From positions 103,086-167,085 of the forward strand of contig JADJIH010000030.1 of NCBI GenBank assembly GCA_016707115.1: DNA of 64,000 nt. Direction: 5' to 3'. The notes under the pieces are model-generated. The model had not been told where the DNA came from. It made no database searches and saw only the letters and a list, made by a program, of their open reading frames with translations. Positions 8,856-18,584 of the stretch are shown here, piece after piece. How positions within the stretch are numbered: position 1 is the first letter of the stretch; each line of letters opens with the position of its first letter. The position numbers and the translations under genes were made by a program. The DNA comes from Ignavibacteriales bacterium (GTDB lineage Bacteria > Bacteroidota > Ignavibacteria > Ignavibacteriales > Ignavibacteriaceae).

Positions 8856-10100
8856 ATGATTGAACAAATAAAATCCAACTTAGACAATCCAAACCAACTC
8901 GAAAAATTGTATCGTGAGAACAAAACTGTTTTTAAAAAAGAGTTTAATACTTTGTATCCCGATATAAAAGAAAACACAACTGCTCAAATCTGGAATGAAA
9001 GACTAAACTTTGAAAGTGATGAAATTTCCTGGGGAACAAAAAACGAATTGGTATTTGTAATCATTGCTTCTTTCATTGCAGGCTTTATCGCAAAGCTTCC
9101 ACAGTTTTTTGGTTTTACAGAGGAATTCTTTTATCAAAGAAATTTTGCATTTATAGTTTTTCCATTGTTGGCAGCATACTTTGCGTGGAAACAAAATGTA
9201 TCAACTAAGAAAATTACTGTTGCCTCAATTGCAATTTTAGTTTCAGTATTGTATATAAACTTTCTGCCCAACAATAATCAAAGCGATACTTTGATACTGG
9301 CTTGTTTGCATCTGCCATTGTTTTTATGGGCTGTACTTGGGTTTACATATTTGGGTAAAGATATTAAAAACAATCAGCAACGATTGGATTTTCTTAGATA
9401 TAATGGTGACCTGGTTGTGATGACTGCAATTATACTTCTTGCCGGCGGTCTGTTTACGATTCTAACAATAAATCTTTTCAGCCTAATAGATATTCATATA
9501 GAAGAATTTTATTTCAAAAACATCGGCATCTTGGGTTTAGCTGCTGCACCAATTGTTGGAACTTTTCTTGTTCAGACAAATCCGCAATTGGTTAATAAAG
9601 TATCGCCCGTAATTGCAAAAATTTTTACTCCTTTAGTTCTGGTTACACTTGTTGTTTACCTGATTGCAGTAATCTATACAGGCAAGGATCCTTACAATGA
9701 TAGGGAATTTCTTTTGATTTTTAATATGCTTCTTATTGGAGTGATGGCAATAATATTTTTCTCAATTGCTGAAAACTCAAAAACATCTGGCAGCAAAATT
9801 ATAACGGTAATGCTGTTCGCACTTTCCATCGTAACAATAACTGTAAACGGAATAGCACTCTCGGCAATTATTTTTAGAATTTCGGAATGGGGAATTACAC
9901 CAAATAGACTTGCGGTTTTAGGCAGTAATATTCTTATCCTATTAAATCTGTTTCTTATGTCTTACAGGTTATTCAAAACAGTAAAAGATGTTAATGAGAT
10001 TGAGCAGGTTGGTAATAGCATTGCTTTCTTTTTACCGGTCTACAGTTTATGGACGATGATAGTAACCTTTGTATTGCCATTACTTTTTAACTTTAAATGA
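8856..10100 (+). CDS. DUF4153-type polytopic membrane protein
   Basis: A 414-residue protein with a soluble N-terminal segment of about 60 residues followed by roughly ten hydrophobic segments (for example FIAGFIAKLPQFFGF, LFLWAVLGFTYLG, VVMTAIILLAGGLFTILTI). Order and spacing agree with DUF4153 proteins, whose function is unknown. It stands alone, with a terminator directly after it. Confidence 0.7.
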   Translation: MIEQIKSNLDNPNQLEKLYRENKTVFKKEFNTLYPDIKENTTAQIWNERLNFESDEISWGTKNELVFVIIASFIAGFIAKLPQFFGFTEEFFYQRNFAFIVFPLLAAYFAWKQNVSTKKITVASIAILVSVLYINFLPNNNQSDTLILACLHLPLFLWAVLGFTYLGKDIKNNQQRLDFLRYNGDLVVMTAIILLAGGLFTILTINLFSLIDIHIEEFYFKNIGILGLAAAPIVGTFLVQTNPQLVNKVSPVIAKIFTPLVLVTLVVYLIAVIYTGKDPYNDREFLLIFNMLLIGVMAIIFFSIAENSKTSGSKIITVMLFALSIVTITVNGIALSAIIFRISEWGITPNRLAVLGSNILILLNLFLMSYRLFKTVKDVNEIEQVGNSIAFFLPVYSLWTMIVTFVLPLLFNFK

Positions 10101-10110
10101 TTTAAAAGTA

Positions 10111-10143
10111 AAAAGTGGTCTTAAATAAACACACCACTTTTTG
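10111..10143 (+). terminator. Rho-independent terminator after the DUF4153 gene
   Basis: Stem AAAAGTGGT (10111-10119) with ACCACTTTT (10133-10141), a 13-base loop, and a T-rich end. It begins 11 bases after the stop codon. Confidence 0.75.
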
Positions 10144-10363
10144 TTTCCTGCTTATGCGTCGGGATGAATACAAAAGGATTTTGTTGATTTGAAATAATTT
10201 TATTCATCTTAGTTTTTAACCATTCATCACAAAAACATCACATCTGCAAATATTTTAAGCTCAAAACTATTTCCGTTTGTTGATTAAAATTATTATTCAA
10301 TTTAACTTTGAACATTACCCCAAACTATTTATTAACTAATCAAAAACTATTATAAGGATTACA

Positions 10364-11032
10364 ATGAGCAGTATTTTCAAATTTGGTGAAGTTGTTTCCG
10401 GTTACAATATCCGTGTATTAAATGAACGTGAAATAAGAGCGGGCGCCGGGTTGTTATTTGTATTTATGTTTATTGCAATACTTTCGGCTATTATGCAGGG
10501 AAGTTTTACACTTCTTAAATATGCTGTGATGATATTTCTTGCAGATATGCTGATACGAGTTTTAGTTAATCCAAAATATTCGCCTGTTTTAATTTTAGGA
10601 AGGTTCTTTGTCAGAAACCAGGTGCCGGAATATGTTGGTGCAGTGCAGAAAAAATTTGCCTGGTTTATTGGTATAGGTCTTGGGTTAACGATGTTCATCC
10701 TCATAAATATTATGAATACATTTAGTTTTATTACCGGACTTATCTGTTTAATATGCCTTATCTTTTTATTCTTTGAATCTGCTTTTGGAATTTGTTTGGG
10801 TTGTAAATTTTATTCCTGGATATATAAAGAAAAAGCTCAATACTGTCCGGGTGAAGTGTGCGAAATTAAAGACAGGCACGAAATACAAAAAACAAATTTG
10901 CCTCAGTGGGTAATAGTTATAGCATTTATTGCATACATAATTAGCATCGTCTATTTATTTAATGATAATTTCAAAGTACCTCCGCGTGAGTTGTTTTCCG
11001 GAAAGAGTTTAGAAGAGATGCAGCAGGAATAA
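10364..11032 (+). CDS. DUF4395 membrane protein
   Basis: A 222-residue protein with two N-terminal and three further hydrophobic segments. The VPEYVGAVQKKFAWFIG motif between the helices and the FGICLGCKFYSW Cys-pair segment are the marks of DUF4395. Another pair, CPGEVC, follows after the CxxC. In related genomes DUF4395 proteins are linked to redox or thioredoxin-like partners; no such partner is adjacent here. A Shine-Dalgarno-like AAGGATT precedes the ATG. Confidence 0.75.
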   Translation: MSSIFKFGEVVSGYNIRVLNEREIRAGAGLLFVFMFIAILSAIMQGSFTLLKYAVMIFLADMLIRVLVNPKYSPVLILGRFFVRNQVPEYVGAVQKKFAWFIGIGLGLTMFILINIMNTFSFITGLICLICLIFLFFESAFGICLGCKFYSWIYKEKAQYCPGEVCEIKDRHEIQKTNLPQWVIVIAFIAYIISIVYLFNDNFKVPPRELFSGKSLEEMQQE

Positions 11033-11040
11033 TAAAAAAA

Positions 11041-11070
11041 AATCCTCTCTTATTTTGAGAGAGGATTTTT
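11041..11070. terminator. Bidirectional terminator between convergent genes
   Basis: Stem AATCCTCTCT (11041-11050) with AGAGAGGATT (11058-11067), loop TATTTTG. An A-run precedes it and a T-run follows, so it can stop transcription from the DUF4395 gene (plus) and from the DUF1579 gene (minus). Confidence 0.85.
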
Positions 11071-11089
11071 CATTATTCAAATTGAGTAA

Positions 11090-11665
11090 TTAAGATTTTC
11101 TTTTATATTTAATTTCCATTGATTTAGTTTCACCAGCACCATAATTAACATACATTTCGAAAATTGAATTATCTTTATCAATAATTTTTAGCACCTGTCT
11201 AACATCAACTTTGCTTCCATTAGGTATAACCATTTTACCATTGTAGGTAACCGTATTAGTTGACTTATCGTATTTTCCCTCAAGCACCATCATTCCTGTG
11301 CCCATATTATCAATCCAAACATTCTGAAAAACTTTAAGTGCATTATCAAAACCAGTAATATCCATTCCGTTAAACGGCATTCCCATCATCATACCAGAAA
11401 ATTTCCCAACAATGTATCTTCCATCCATAACTGATTCATATTTAGTGGCGCCCTTCATTGTTTGCGGTGGTTGGGATGGATCCATCCACATAGTTATATC
11501 GCCTTCCCATTCTCCAACCATATCAGTTAGCATTTTATGTTCGGGTCCGGGAGCCATATAGGTTTGCCATTCCTTCATCATTGCTTCCTGGTTGGCATCC
11601 TGAGCAAAAGAAAAAATGGAACATAAAAGAACGAGAGCTAAAGAGAACTTACTAAGGAATTTCAT
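11090..11665 (-). CDS. Exported DUF1579 protein
   Basis: A 191-residue protein with a signal peptide (LALVLLCSIFSFAQ). The conserved DUF1579 run is visible: HKMLTDMVGEWEGDITMW at the start of the domain, then the YESVMDGRYIVGKFSG core and GFDNALKVFQNVWIDNMGTG. The domain forms a lipocalin-like beta barrel in this family; no biochemical role is established. The start is preceded by a strong AGGAGG ribosome binding site (ATTAGGAGGCAGC). Confidence 0.82.
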   Translation of the reverse strand: MKFLSKFSLALVLLCSIFSFAQDANQEAMMKEWQTYMAPGPEHKMLTDMVGEWEGDITMWMDPSQPPQTMKGATKYESVMDGRYIVGKFSGMMMGMPFNGMDITGFDNALKVFQNVWIDNMGTGMMVLEGKYDKSTNTVTYNGKMVIPNGSKVDVRQVLKIIDKDNSIFEMYVNYGAGETKSMEIKYKRKS

Positions 11666-11910
11666 GCTGCCTCCTAATGAAATGAATTGATTTATGTTAG
11701 TAGTTACGAAAAAGAAAAAGGATTTTACTAGTTATTCTATGGCAACTTAGTTTCTATAATTTCAATTGTCAATAGTTAATAATTATTTAATATCTGACAG
11801 GACATATCAACTTAAATAAATATTTCATAAGAGTTGATTGATTGACTTACAAAAATCATTAACCTAATTTTAAACCACATTTATTAACTTATTTTATTTC
11901 ACAGGGAGCT

Positions 11911-13167
11911 ATGAAAATTAAAAAGTTTTTTTTGTTTTTAATTCTTCATTCTTCTTTCTTAACTGTTAATTGTTTCAGCCAGCAATATGGCTGGGTGCCA
12001 CTTGATCCACCTGAAAATGTTAGAAGTATAAAACGTATTTATCTTGAAGGTAATAAAGCGTGGTTAGTTGCAGATTCAAGTATTTTTTATAGTCCGAATT
12101 ACCCAGCAGTACAATTCGCTCGAATTTACTCTACACCAGCAAATTGGAGTAATCCTAATCTAAATGACATAGTATTCAGAAATGAAAATGGAAAAAGATA
12201 TGGTTGGGCTGCAGGTGGTGTATCTTTTGGCGCAAGATCAGTTGATGATTCAGCACTTGTTTGGACTGATATGTATTTAAGTGGTGATCAAACTTACGGA
12301 TGTATTTCGTTTCCTAATAGACAGATAGGTTTTGGATGTGGTACAGATAAATATCTTCACAAAACAATAAACGGAGGAATTGATTGGTTTGATACTGGTG
12401 TTAAATTAGGTGTGTCATCCGTTGATGGCTTAATTTTTTTAGATACGCTAATCGGCTATTCCGCTGGTGCTTCTCCTTCTTTTAAAAAAACAACAGATGG
12501 TGGGTTAACCTGGTTTAATGTTGGAAATATTACTGGTAATATGATTGATATTTACTTTCTTGATGAATCTCATGGTTGGGCAGTTGGTGCTTCTGATATT
12601 ATTATATATAGAAATGCGACATGGTCTAGGGTTGAAAATACTCCTATGGGTACTGCAGATTATTCAATTTTCTTTGTTGATCAAAATAATGGGTGGCGAG
12701 TTGGTCCCTGGGGAAAAATATTTAATTCCAGTGATGGTGGATTTACCTGGAATGAAGAGACAAGTGGCACAACTAAAACATTACACGATGTATTCTTTAC
12801 TTCACCAACAAATGGATTTGCTGTTGGTTTTGATAGCACAATTTTACATTACACTCAATTAACAGATGTGAAAGAACAACCTACATACCCAACAGCATTT
12901 AAGTTAGAACAAAACTATCCAAATCCGTTTAATCCTTCTACCAGTATCCAGTATGCAATAGGCAGTAGACAATTTGTGCAACTTAAAGTTTATGATATTC
13001 TTGGAAATGAAATTGCAACTTTAGTTGACGAAGAAAAAGAACCAGGCATTTGCGAAACTGAATTCAATCCAGCATCGAGCATCAAGAATCCAGCATCCGG
13101 GATTTATTTCTATCAGCTAAGAGCAGGTGATTACGTCCAAACAAAAAAAATGATTTTTATGAAATAA
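11911..13167 (+). CDS. T9SS-secreted YCF48/BNR-type beta-propeller protein
   Basis: A 418-residue protein with a signal peptide ending near CFSQ. The body has repeated propeller blades with motifs such as KTTDGGLTWFNVG, GWAVGASD and NSSDGGFTWNEETSG, as in YCF48-like photosystem-assembly and sialidase-type BNR repeats. It ends with the type IX sorting domain, FKLEQNYPNPFNPST then a KVYDILGNEIATLVD strand and GIYFYQLRAGDYVQTKKM. It should therefore be exported and displayed on or released from the cell surface. An SD-like CAGGGAGCT precedes the ATG. Ligand unknown. Confidence 0.85.
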   Translation: MKIKKFFLFLILHSSFLTVNCFSQQYGWVPLDPPENVRSIKRIYLEGNKAWLVADSSIFYSPNYPAVQFARIYSTPANWSNPNLNDIVFRNENGKRYGWAAGGVSFGARSVDDSALVWTDMYLSGDQTYGCISFPNRQIGFGCGTDKYLHKTINGGIDWFDTGVKLGVSSVDGLIFLDTLIGYSAGASPSFKKTTDGGLTWFNVGNITGNMIDIYFLDESHGWAVGASDIIIYRNATWSRVENTPMGTADYSIFFVDQNNGWRVGPWGKIFNSSDGGFTWNEETSGTTKTLHDVFFTSPTNGFAVGFDSTILHYTQLTDVKEQPTYPTAFKLEQNYPNPFNPSTSIQYAIGSRQFVQLKVYDILGNEIATLVDEEKEPGICETEFNPASSIKNPASGIYFYQLRAGDYVQTKKMIFMK

Positions 13168-13216
13168 GAAGATGACAGCCTGATTCTATACAGTTAACCT
13201 CAGCTATCAAACTATT

Positions 13217-14110
13217 TTATATTATTTGTGCTTTAGCTGCTTCAAGATAATCTACTTTATAAGCTTCAATAAATTCATCCACACCTTCGGGCGATAAAAA
13301 ATTTAATAATTCTATTATAGAATTATCAACGCGGTAATTTTCATCCCATATAATGCCGGCAGATTCAAATTTGCTAACTGCATAATCTGCAAGATGCAAA
13401 ATTGCTGTAAGAAAATTATTTTCTTTAGAGTTGCCGGGTCGATGATGATATTGTAATGCATCAGAAAGAACGGAAGGCAGTTGCCATTTATCGGTAAGAA
13501 ACTCACCAATTTCCTGGTGAGATAATCCCAAAACTTTATACTCGGATTCTAAAAATGTAGTTTTATTCTGTGCAGAGTAACCTGCAATTTGAAGAAATTC
13601 ATTGGATAGATACTCATGGATAATTAGTATTCCCATATCATGCAGCATACCTGCAGTAAAACCATCACCCTCAAAGTTAAACCCTAGATCCTTTGCCATT
13701 CTTTGAGTAAGTATTCCAACAATCATAGAATGATTTAAAAATTTATCGGGATTAAAATATTTATCCGATTTCATTTTCATGGTTGCAGCCATCCGGATTG
13801 AGGTAACTATTGATTTTATCTCCCGCATTCCAAGCATTATAACAGCCGTACTTATGTTAGTAACGTTTCTCCTTAATCCGTAAAGAGGGGAATTTGCAAC
13901 TGAAAGAACCTTCAACGTTAATGATGGATCCTTTTCAATTAATGTTGTTACCTTTTTTGCAGATATAGTTTGGGAATTAAATAATTGTGAAATTTCCTGA
14001 AGTACTCTAGGTATTGGAGGAAGAGTAGTAACGGTTTGCAGTTGCTTTAAAATATCTTCTGCTTTGTATAAACTATTAGTTTGTTGATCATCCATAAAAA
14101 AAGATTCCAC
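13217..14110 (-). CDS. HDOD domain protein
   Basis: A 297-residue protein made mostly of one HDOD domain: LPPIPRVLQEISQLF, then KDPSLTLKVLSVANSPLYG and AVIMLGMREIKSIV, with AGMLHDMGILIIHEY in the HD-like region. HDOD domains are related to HD phosphohydrolases but usually lack full metal ligands, and serve in signalling (motility, cell cycle, c-di-GMP pathways). The first Met could be at 14110 or 14095 (MDDQQ). No operon partner is visible; it is convergent with the preceding T9SS gene. Confidence 0.85.
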   Translation of the reverse strand: MESFFMDDQQTNSLYKAEDILKQLQTVTTLPPIPRVLQEISQLFNSQTISAKKVTTLIEKDPSLTLKVLSVANSPLYGLRRNVTNISTAVIMLGMREIKSIVTSIRMAATMKMKSDKYFNPDKFLNHSMIVGILTQRMAKDLGFNFEGDGFTAGMLHDMGILIIHEYLSNEFLQIAGYSAQNKTTFLESEYKVLGLSHQEIGEFLTDKWQLPSVLSDALQYHHRPGNSKENNFLTAILHLADYAVSKFESAGIIWDENYRVDNSIIELLNFLSPEGVDEFIEAYKVDYLEAAKAQII

Positions 14111-14520
14111 AGTAAATTATTTTAATAATTATTCCCTACCAAAAAATAGTCAAATCAAAAATTCATATCAACGGAAAGGTTATTATGAATCAAATATTTG
14201 CACTTTAGTTTAATCGTGAGTGCAATTAGTAGTTGGGTTAACTTAAGTATTTTCACAACATTTCCAGGTACAATTCTCTAGAATCCTTATTTAACAAGAG
14301 GGAATGAGAAGTATTGACAGTGAATTTAATGACTCGAGTAAAATAGTTTTGGTAAAAAAATAACAACGACACTCAAAAACGTTAAAAGTCACACGGAACT
14401 GAACTTTTAATTGGGCGCAAATTTTTGACTAAAAAATATTTTTAAAAATTTTGTCCCTTTCCATACTTTCACTTCACTAATAATTATCTAATCCAAAATT
14501 AAAAATAAAAAAGGAAAGCT
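14111..14520. other. Intergenic region, no recognised feature
   Basis: About 410 bases between divergently transcribed genes (HDOD on minus, cytochrome-like lipoprotein on plus). It should contain both promoters. No clear operator, hairpin or open reading frame was recognised. AAAAAAGGAAAGCT at the end is the ribosome binding site for 14521. Confidence 0.5.
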
Positions 14521-14940
14521 ATGATCCTTAAAAGAGTTCTTTTATCCGTTTTTCTGTTTTCAACTTCGGTCGTATTTATATCCTGCTCCGAAGATGAAAC
14601 TACCGCACCACCCACAAGCACCGCATTAACGGCAAATTTTAGTGATATAAAAGCTAAGGTATTTGTTAATTGTATTGGTGCACAGTGTCATTCCTCAGCA
14701 GGCAACGCTGGCGGACTTGTATTAGAATCAAATGTTGCATTTAATAATTTGGTTGGTGTGCAAAGTGCGCTATTTCCGCAATTTAAAAGAGTTGAGGCTG
14801 GCAGCAGCACAAACAGTTTAATCATAAAAATTTTACGGGGAGAAGTATCACCGCAAATGCCTTTTAACGGAACACCTTTACCAACAGCCACGATTGATAG
14901 TATCGCTAAGTGGATTGATAATGGTGCTTTGAATAATTAG
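14521..14940 (+). CDS. Cytochrome c-like lipoprotein with a CX4CH motif
   Basis: A 139-residue protein with a lipoprotein signal peptide (hydrophobic run then SCSEDE, Cys after about residue 21). The mature part has FSDIKAKVFVNC followed by CIGAQCH, a C-x4-C-H arrangement where haem-binding proteins normally have CxxCH. The closing segments VSPQMPFNGTPLPTATIDSIAKWIDNGAL match the end of planctomycete-type cytochrome c domains (a Met as possible distal ligand). A lipid-anchored electron carrier is likely but haem attachment to CX4CH is unproven. It has its own terminator. Confidence 0.7.
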   Translation: MILKRVLLSVFLFSTSVVFISCSEDETTAPPTSTALTANFSDIKAKVFVNCIGAQCHSSAGNAGGLVLESNVAFNNLVGVQSALFPQFKRVEAGSSTNSLIIKILRGEVSPQMPFNGTPLPTATIDSIAKWIDNGALNN

Positions 14941-14967
14941 GAAGATGGCAGTAAAATTTTAGAATTT

Positions 14968-14992
14968 AGTCCTGGGAAATCAGGACTTTTTT
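14968..14992 (+). terminator. Rho-independent terminator after the cytochrome-like gene
   Basis: Stem AGTCCTG/CAGGACT with loop GGAAAT, followed by TTTTTT. It begins 28 bases after the stop codon. Confidence 0.85.
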
Positions 14993-15114
14993 ATTTACTA
15001 ACAGAATACCCTTCATTTCAAATAAATCACAAATTAGTTCTTCTATTTAAATTTGAGTGTCACTCCTTATATCAGTAATTTTAACCATTATTATTCAACT
15101 CATATTTAAGGCTG

Positions 15115-16110
15115 ATGGACGAATTTAAAGACGATTATCAAAAAGAAGAGCAACCTGTTGAAATTCCAACTATTGTTAAAGAACATGATCCGGACTACGA
15201 TCCAGATAATGATTTGGAATTTCAAGTTTCACCGGTTGCTGCAGCATTTATTGGTTTGGCAGGTGCATTTTTTCTTTACCAGATAGTTGGCTCAATACTT
15301 ACCGTTTTAATTTTAGGAATGGATCTTGAATCTGTTCCGGTTAATAGCCTCCGTTTGATGACGATGGCTGGACAAATACTTTTTATAATGCTGCCCGCAT
15401 TGCTATTTGCAAAATGGATTTACTCCGATGTTGGAAAGATTATCCGCATACGAAAACCCGATCTTAAAGAACTGGGATTGTTTACAATTGGAATTGTTGT
15501 TCTCACTCCGCTCTTACAAAGTTATTTATATATTCAGAATTATTATTTAGAAGTTTTTGCTAAAAGCTCATCATTTATAAATTCTGCAAAAAGCTTTTTT
15601 GATTCTTTGAATGAAATGGTTGAAAAAACTTATAGTAATCTTCTCTCAGCATCCAACATTTTTGAACTTTCACTTGTTGTGATTGTAGTTGCAGTTGTAC
15701 CTGCTCTATCCGAAGAAACTATGTTTCGTGGTTTTATCCAGCGCAGTTTTGAATTAAAGTATAAAAAATATGCTGGTCTAATAATTACTGCTATATTTTT
15801 TAGTCTTTACCACTTTAATCCATACGGATTTATTCCATTATTTGTTCTTGGGGCTTTCTTTGGGTTTGCAGCCTTTAAAAGTAAAACATTGCTAATACCA
15901 ATGTTCTTACATTTTCTAAATAATTTTTCAGCAGTTTCTCTTTATCATATTATTGGCGATGATGAATTGATAAAATCTGATGGATCCGTAAATTCTGATG
16001 AACTTTCTTCTTATGTTATGATGTTCTTTGCTTTAGTTATTTTATTTATAGGTTTGATAATAGTGATAAATAAGTATTACTCTTCAAAACAATTATTAAA
16101 GGAGGAATGA
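15115..16110 (+). CDS. CPBP family intramembrane metalloprotease
   Basis: A 331-residue polytopic membrane protein. It contains the CPBP (Abi/CAAX protease-like) motifs: SEETMFRGFIQ with Glu200/Glu201 and Arg205, the second motif FFSLYHFNPYG with its His, and FLHFLNNFSA with another His, all around predicted membrane helices. Members cleave within membranes or process prenylated or bacteriocin-like peptides; no substrate is indicated here. Its stop overlaps the upstream ATG option of the next gene, at the head of the run that leads to cdsA. Confidence 0.85.
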   Translation: MDEFKDDYQKEEQPVEIPTIVKEHDPDYDPDNDLEFQVSPVAAAFIGLAGAFFLYQIVGSILTVLILGMDLESVPVNSLRLMTMAGQILFIMLPALLFAKWIYSDVGKIIRIRKPDLKELGLFTIGIVVLTPLLQSYLYIQNYYLEVFAKSSSFINSAKSFFDSLNEMVEKTYSNLLSASNIFELSLVVIVVAVVPALSEETMFRGFIQRSFELKYKKYAGLIITAIFFSLYHFNPYGFIPLFVLGAFFGFAAFKSKTLLIPMFLHFLNNFSAVSLYHIIGDDELIKSDGSVNSDELSSYVMMFFALVILFIGLIIVINKYYSSKQLLKEE

Positions 16111-16112
16111 TT

Positions 16113-16436
16113 ATGCCTTACTGTCCAAATTGTATTTACGAGTATGTTGATGGTGTTAAAGTATGTCCGGATTGTGGTGCTACATTAGTTGATAAGCTAA
16201 TAGATCACGATTGGGTTATAGTTTATACATCAGATCAACTGTATGATGTGCAGATGATGAAGGATGCGCTTGAAAGTGCAGAGATTCAAGCTACAATCTT
16301 ATCGCAAAAAGACAGCAGCTTTCCTGCAACGGGAGATCTTGCAGTTATAAAACTTCTTGTTAAAAGCGAGGATGCTGATTCCGCATTAAACTTTATTAAG
16401 GAATTAGAAAATACTAAGCCTGAAGAAGAGGAATAA
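16113..16436 (+). CDS. Zinc-ribbon plus DUF2007 protein
   Basis: A 107-residue protein with an N-terminal zinc ribbon (YCPNCIYEY and VCPDCGATL, CxxC pairs) joined to a DUF2007 domain (WVIVYTSDQLYDVQMMKDALESAEI in part). DUF2007 proteins are described as putative signal-transducing proteins related to PII-like folds; function is unknown. An ATG at 16107 overlaps the CPBP stop, but ATG 16113 has the ideal Shine-Dalgarno AAAGGAGG seven bases upstream and is chosen. The stop overlaps the cdsA start (TAATG), so translation is coupled. Confidence 0.75.
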   Translation: MPYCPNCIYEYVDGVKVCPDCGATLVDKLIDHDWVIVYTSDQLYDVQMMKDALESAEIQATILSQKDSSFPATGDLAVIKLLVKSEDADSALNFIKELENTKPEEEE

Positions 16437-17257
16437 TGGCTTTGGGAAATACAGCAATTAGAATATTGGTTTCTGTTTTTGCTATTCCGGCGCTGGTTTT
16501 ACTCTCATACTTTGGCGGAGTATATTTTTTAAGCTTTGTATTAATCATTGCCGGAATTTCGTTCTACGAATTTTCAATTATGGTAAAATCAAAAGGGGCA
16601 AATGTTAATGTTAATTTTGGTTTATTTGCTATAATCTTTTTGATTTTAAATCAATATAGATTTTTCTTTAGTCAGTATAATTTTCTAATAGGCTTTTTTG
16701 TAATTCTTCTTCTTTTTGAATTGTTTAGAAATAATGGATCTGCAATACAAAATCTTGGTGCAACTTTGCTAGGTGTTTTTTATATGGGAATTTTCGGGAG
16801 TACATTAATTGGTATTAGAGAATTCTACCCAAACATAAATGGAATGTATTATCAAGGTGGATATTTAATAATTTCAATTTTTGCTACAATTTGGATCTGT
16901 GACTCAGCTGCATTCTTTGGCGGAACAGCGCTTGGCAAACACAAATTATTTCCGCGCGTAAGTCCAAAAAAAAGCTGGGAAGGTGCAATTTTTGGATTTG
17001 TATTTGCAATCCTTGCAATGATATTAGCAAAGAATGTTTTACTTGATTTTTTATCAATTAAAGATGCAATTGTAATTGGATTCATAATTGGAACACTTGG
17101 TCAAATTGGTGATCTTACCGAATCATTGTTAAAGCGAGATGCGGGAGTTAAAGATTCTTCAAATTTAATCCCGGGTCATGGCGGAATCTTTGACCGATTT
17201 GATTCATTATTGTTTTCGTCTCCAATTATTTATTTATACTTAACACATTTAGCTTGA
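16436..17257 (+). CDS. cdsA: Phosphatidate cytidylyltransferase
   Basis: A 273-residue integral membrane protein with about eight hydrophobic segments. It carries the CdsA signature, running from SLLKRDAGVKDSSNLIPG into HGGIFDRFDS, plus PKKSWEGAIFG. It makes CDP-diacylglycerol from CTP and phosphatidic acid in the inner membrane, the branch point to phosphatidylglycerol, cardiolipin and phosphatidylethanolamine. The start codon overlaps the stop of the zinc-ribbon gene; rimO follows 19 bases later. Confidence 0.95.
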   Translation: MALGNTAIRILVSVFAIPALVLLSYFGGVYFLSFVLIIAGISFYEFSIMVKSKGANVNVNFGLFAIIFLILNQYRFFFSQYNFLIGFFVILLLFELFRNNGSAIQNLGATLLGVFYMGIFGSTLIGIREFYPNINGMYYQGGYLIISIFATIWICDSAAFFGGTALGKHKLFPRVSPKKSWEGAIFGFVFAILAMILAKNVLLDFLSIKDAIVIGFIIGTLGQIGDLTESLLKRDAGVKDSSNLIPGHGGIFDRFDSLLFSSPIIYLYLTHLA

Positions 17258-17276
17258 TGATTCCGGAAAAGAAATT

Positions 17277-18584
17277 ATGAGCGGAAAAGTTTCTGTTATA
17301 ACTCTTGGTTGTTCAAAAAACACTGTTGATTCTGAAAGATTAATGAAACAGATTCAGTTGAACAAAATAGGATTAGTTGATGATCCGAATAAAGCTGAGA
17401 CCGTTATTATTAATACTTGCGGATTTATTGAAGCCGCAAAAGAAGAATCGATCAATACAATTCTTGAAGCTGTTGCTATGAAAAACAGTGGTAAGATAAA
17501 AAAAGTTATTGTCGCAGGATGTTTATCAGAGAGATATAAAGAAGATTTATTAAAAGAAATTCCTGAAGTTGATGTTTATTTTGGAACGGAGAATTACGAA
17601 GGTATAATTAAAGAACTTGGCGGCAATCTAAAAAAAGAATTACTTGGCGAACGATTATTAACAACGCCATCCCATACTGCCTATCTAAAAATTTCTGAGG
17701 GATGCGATCATCCTTGTTCTTTCTGTGCAATACCTTTAATGCGCGGCCTGCACAAATCAAAACCAATGGATGAGTTAATTCGTGAAGCAGAATTTCTTGC
17801 AAAAAATAACACCAAAGAATTAGTACTGATAGCACAAGACACAACGGATTACGGAAAAGACATTTATGGCAAAAATAATATTTCTGAACTTCTAAGAAAG
17901 CTTAGTGAGATTGAAGGAATCGAGTGGATAAGATTAATGTATGCCTATCCATCAAAATTTCCTGATGAATTGATTGAGGAGATAAAAACTAATCCCAAAG
18001 TTTGTAAGTATGTGGATATACCATTACAGCATATTTCCGATGATGTTTTGAAGTCAATGAGAAGGGGAGTAACCGCAGACAGAACTAGAAAATTACTGCA
18101 TAAACTTCGCAAAGAGATTCCGGATATTACAATTAGAACCACATTTATTGTTGGATATCCGAACGAATCTGAAAAAGATTTTGAAGAACTTTGTGATTTT
18201 GTTCGTGAAATAAAATTTGATCGTATAGGGACTTTTACTTTTAGCGTCGAAGAAAACACATCAAGTTATATTCTTGGTGATCCTGTTTCTGTAGAAGAAA
18301 AAGAAAATAGAAAAAATATTCTGATGGAAATTCAAAAGGATATTTCTCTTGAAAAGAATGAATCTTTTATCGGAAAAAAACTAAGAGTATTGGTTGAATC
18401 TGTTGAAGGTGATTTCTTTGTCGGACGGTCTTACAGAGATGCTCCGGAAGTTGATGGTGAAGTTTTGATAAATAAAAGCAATAGCAAAATAAAAATCGGC
18501 AAGTTTTACGATGTTGTAATTAATGATTATGATGAGTATGATTTATTCGGTGACATTTTGTTAAAAGAAGGGAAAGAGAAATGA
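17277..18584 (+). CDS. rimO: Ribosomal protein S12 methylthiotransferase
   Basis: A 435-residue radical SAM enzyme with the UPF0004 domain (VSVITLGCSKNTVDSERL, with further Cys in INTCGFI and GCLSERY) binding the second 4Fe-4S cluster, the radical SAM motif with Cys143, Cys147 and Cys150 (GCDHPCSFC), and a C-terminal TRAM domain. The TLGCSKN start and SEGCDHPCSFCAIP core are those of RimO, which methylthiolates an aspartate of ribosomal protein S12, rather than MiaB. The stop overlaps the next start by 4 bases. Confidence 0.95.
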   Translation: MSGKVSVITLGCSKNTVDSERLMKQIQLNKIGLVDDPNKAETVIINTCGFIEAAKEESINTILEAVAMKNSGKIKKVIVAGCLSERYKEDLLKEIPEVDVYFGTENYEGIIKELGGNLKKELLGERLLTTPSHTAYLKISEGCDHPCSFCAIPLMRGLHKSKPMDELIREAEFLAKNNTKELVLIAQDTTDYGKDIYGKNNISELLRKLSEIEGIEWIRLMYAYPSKFPDELIEEIKTNPKVCKYVDIPLQHISDDVLKSMRRGVTADRTRKLLHKLRKEIPDITIRTTFIVGYPNESEKDFEELCDFVREIKFDRIGTFTFSVEENTSSYILGDPVSVEEKENRKNILMEIQKDISLEKNESFIGKKLRVLVESVEGDFFVGRSYRDAPEVDGEVLINKSNSKIKIGKFYDVVINDYDEYDLFGDILLKEGKEK

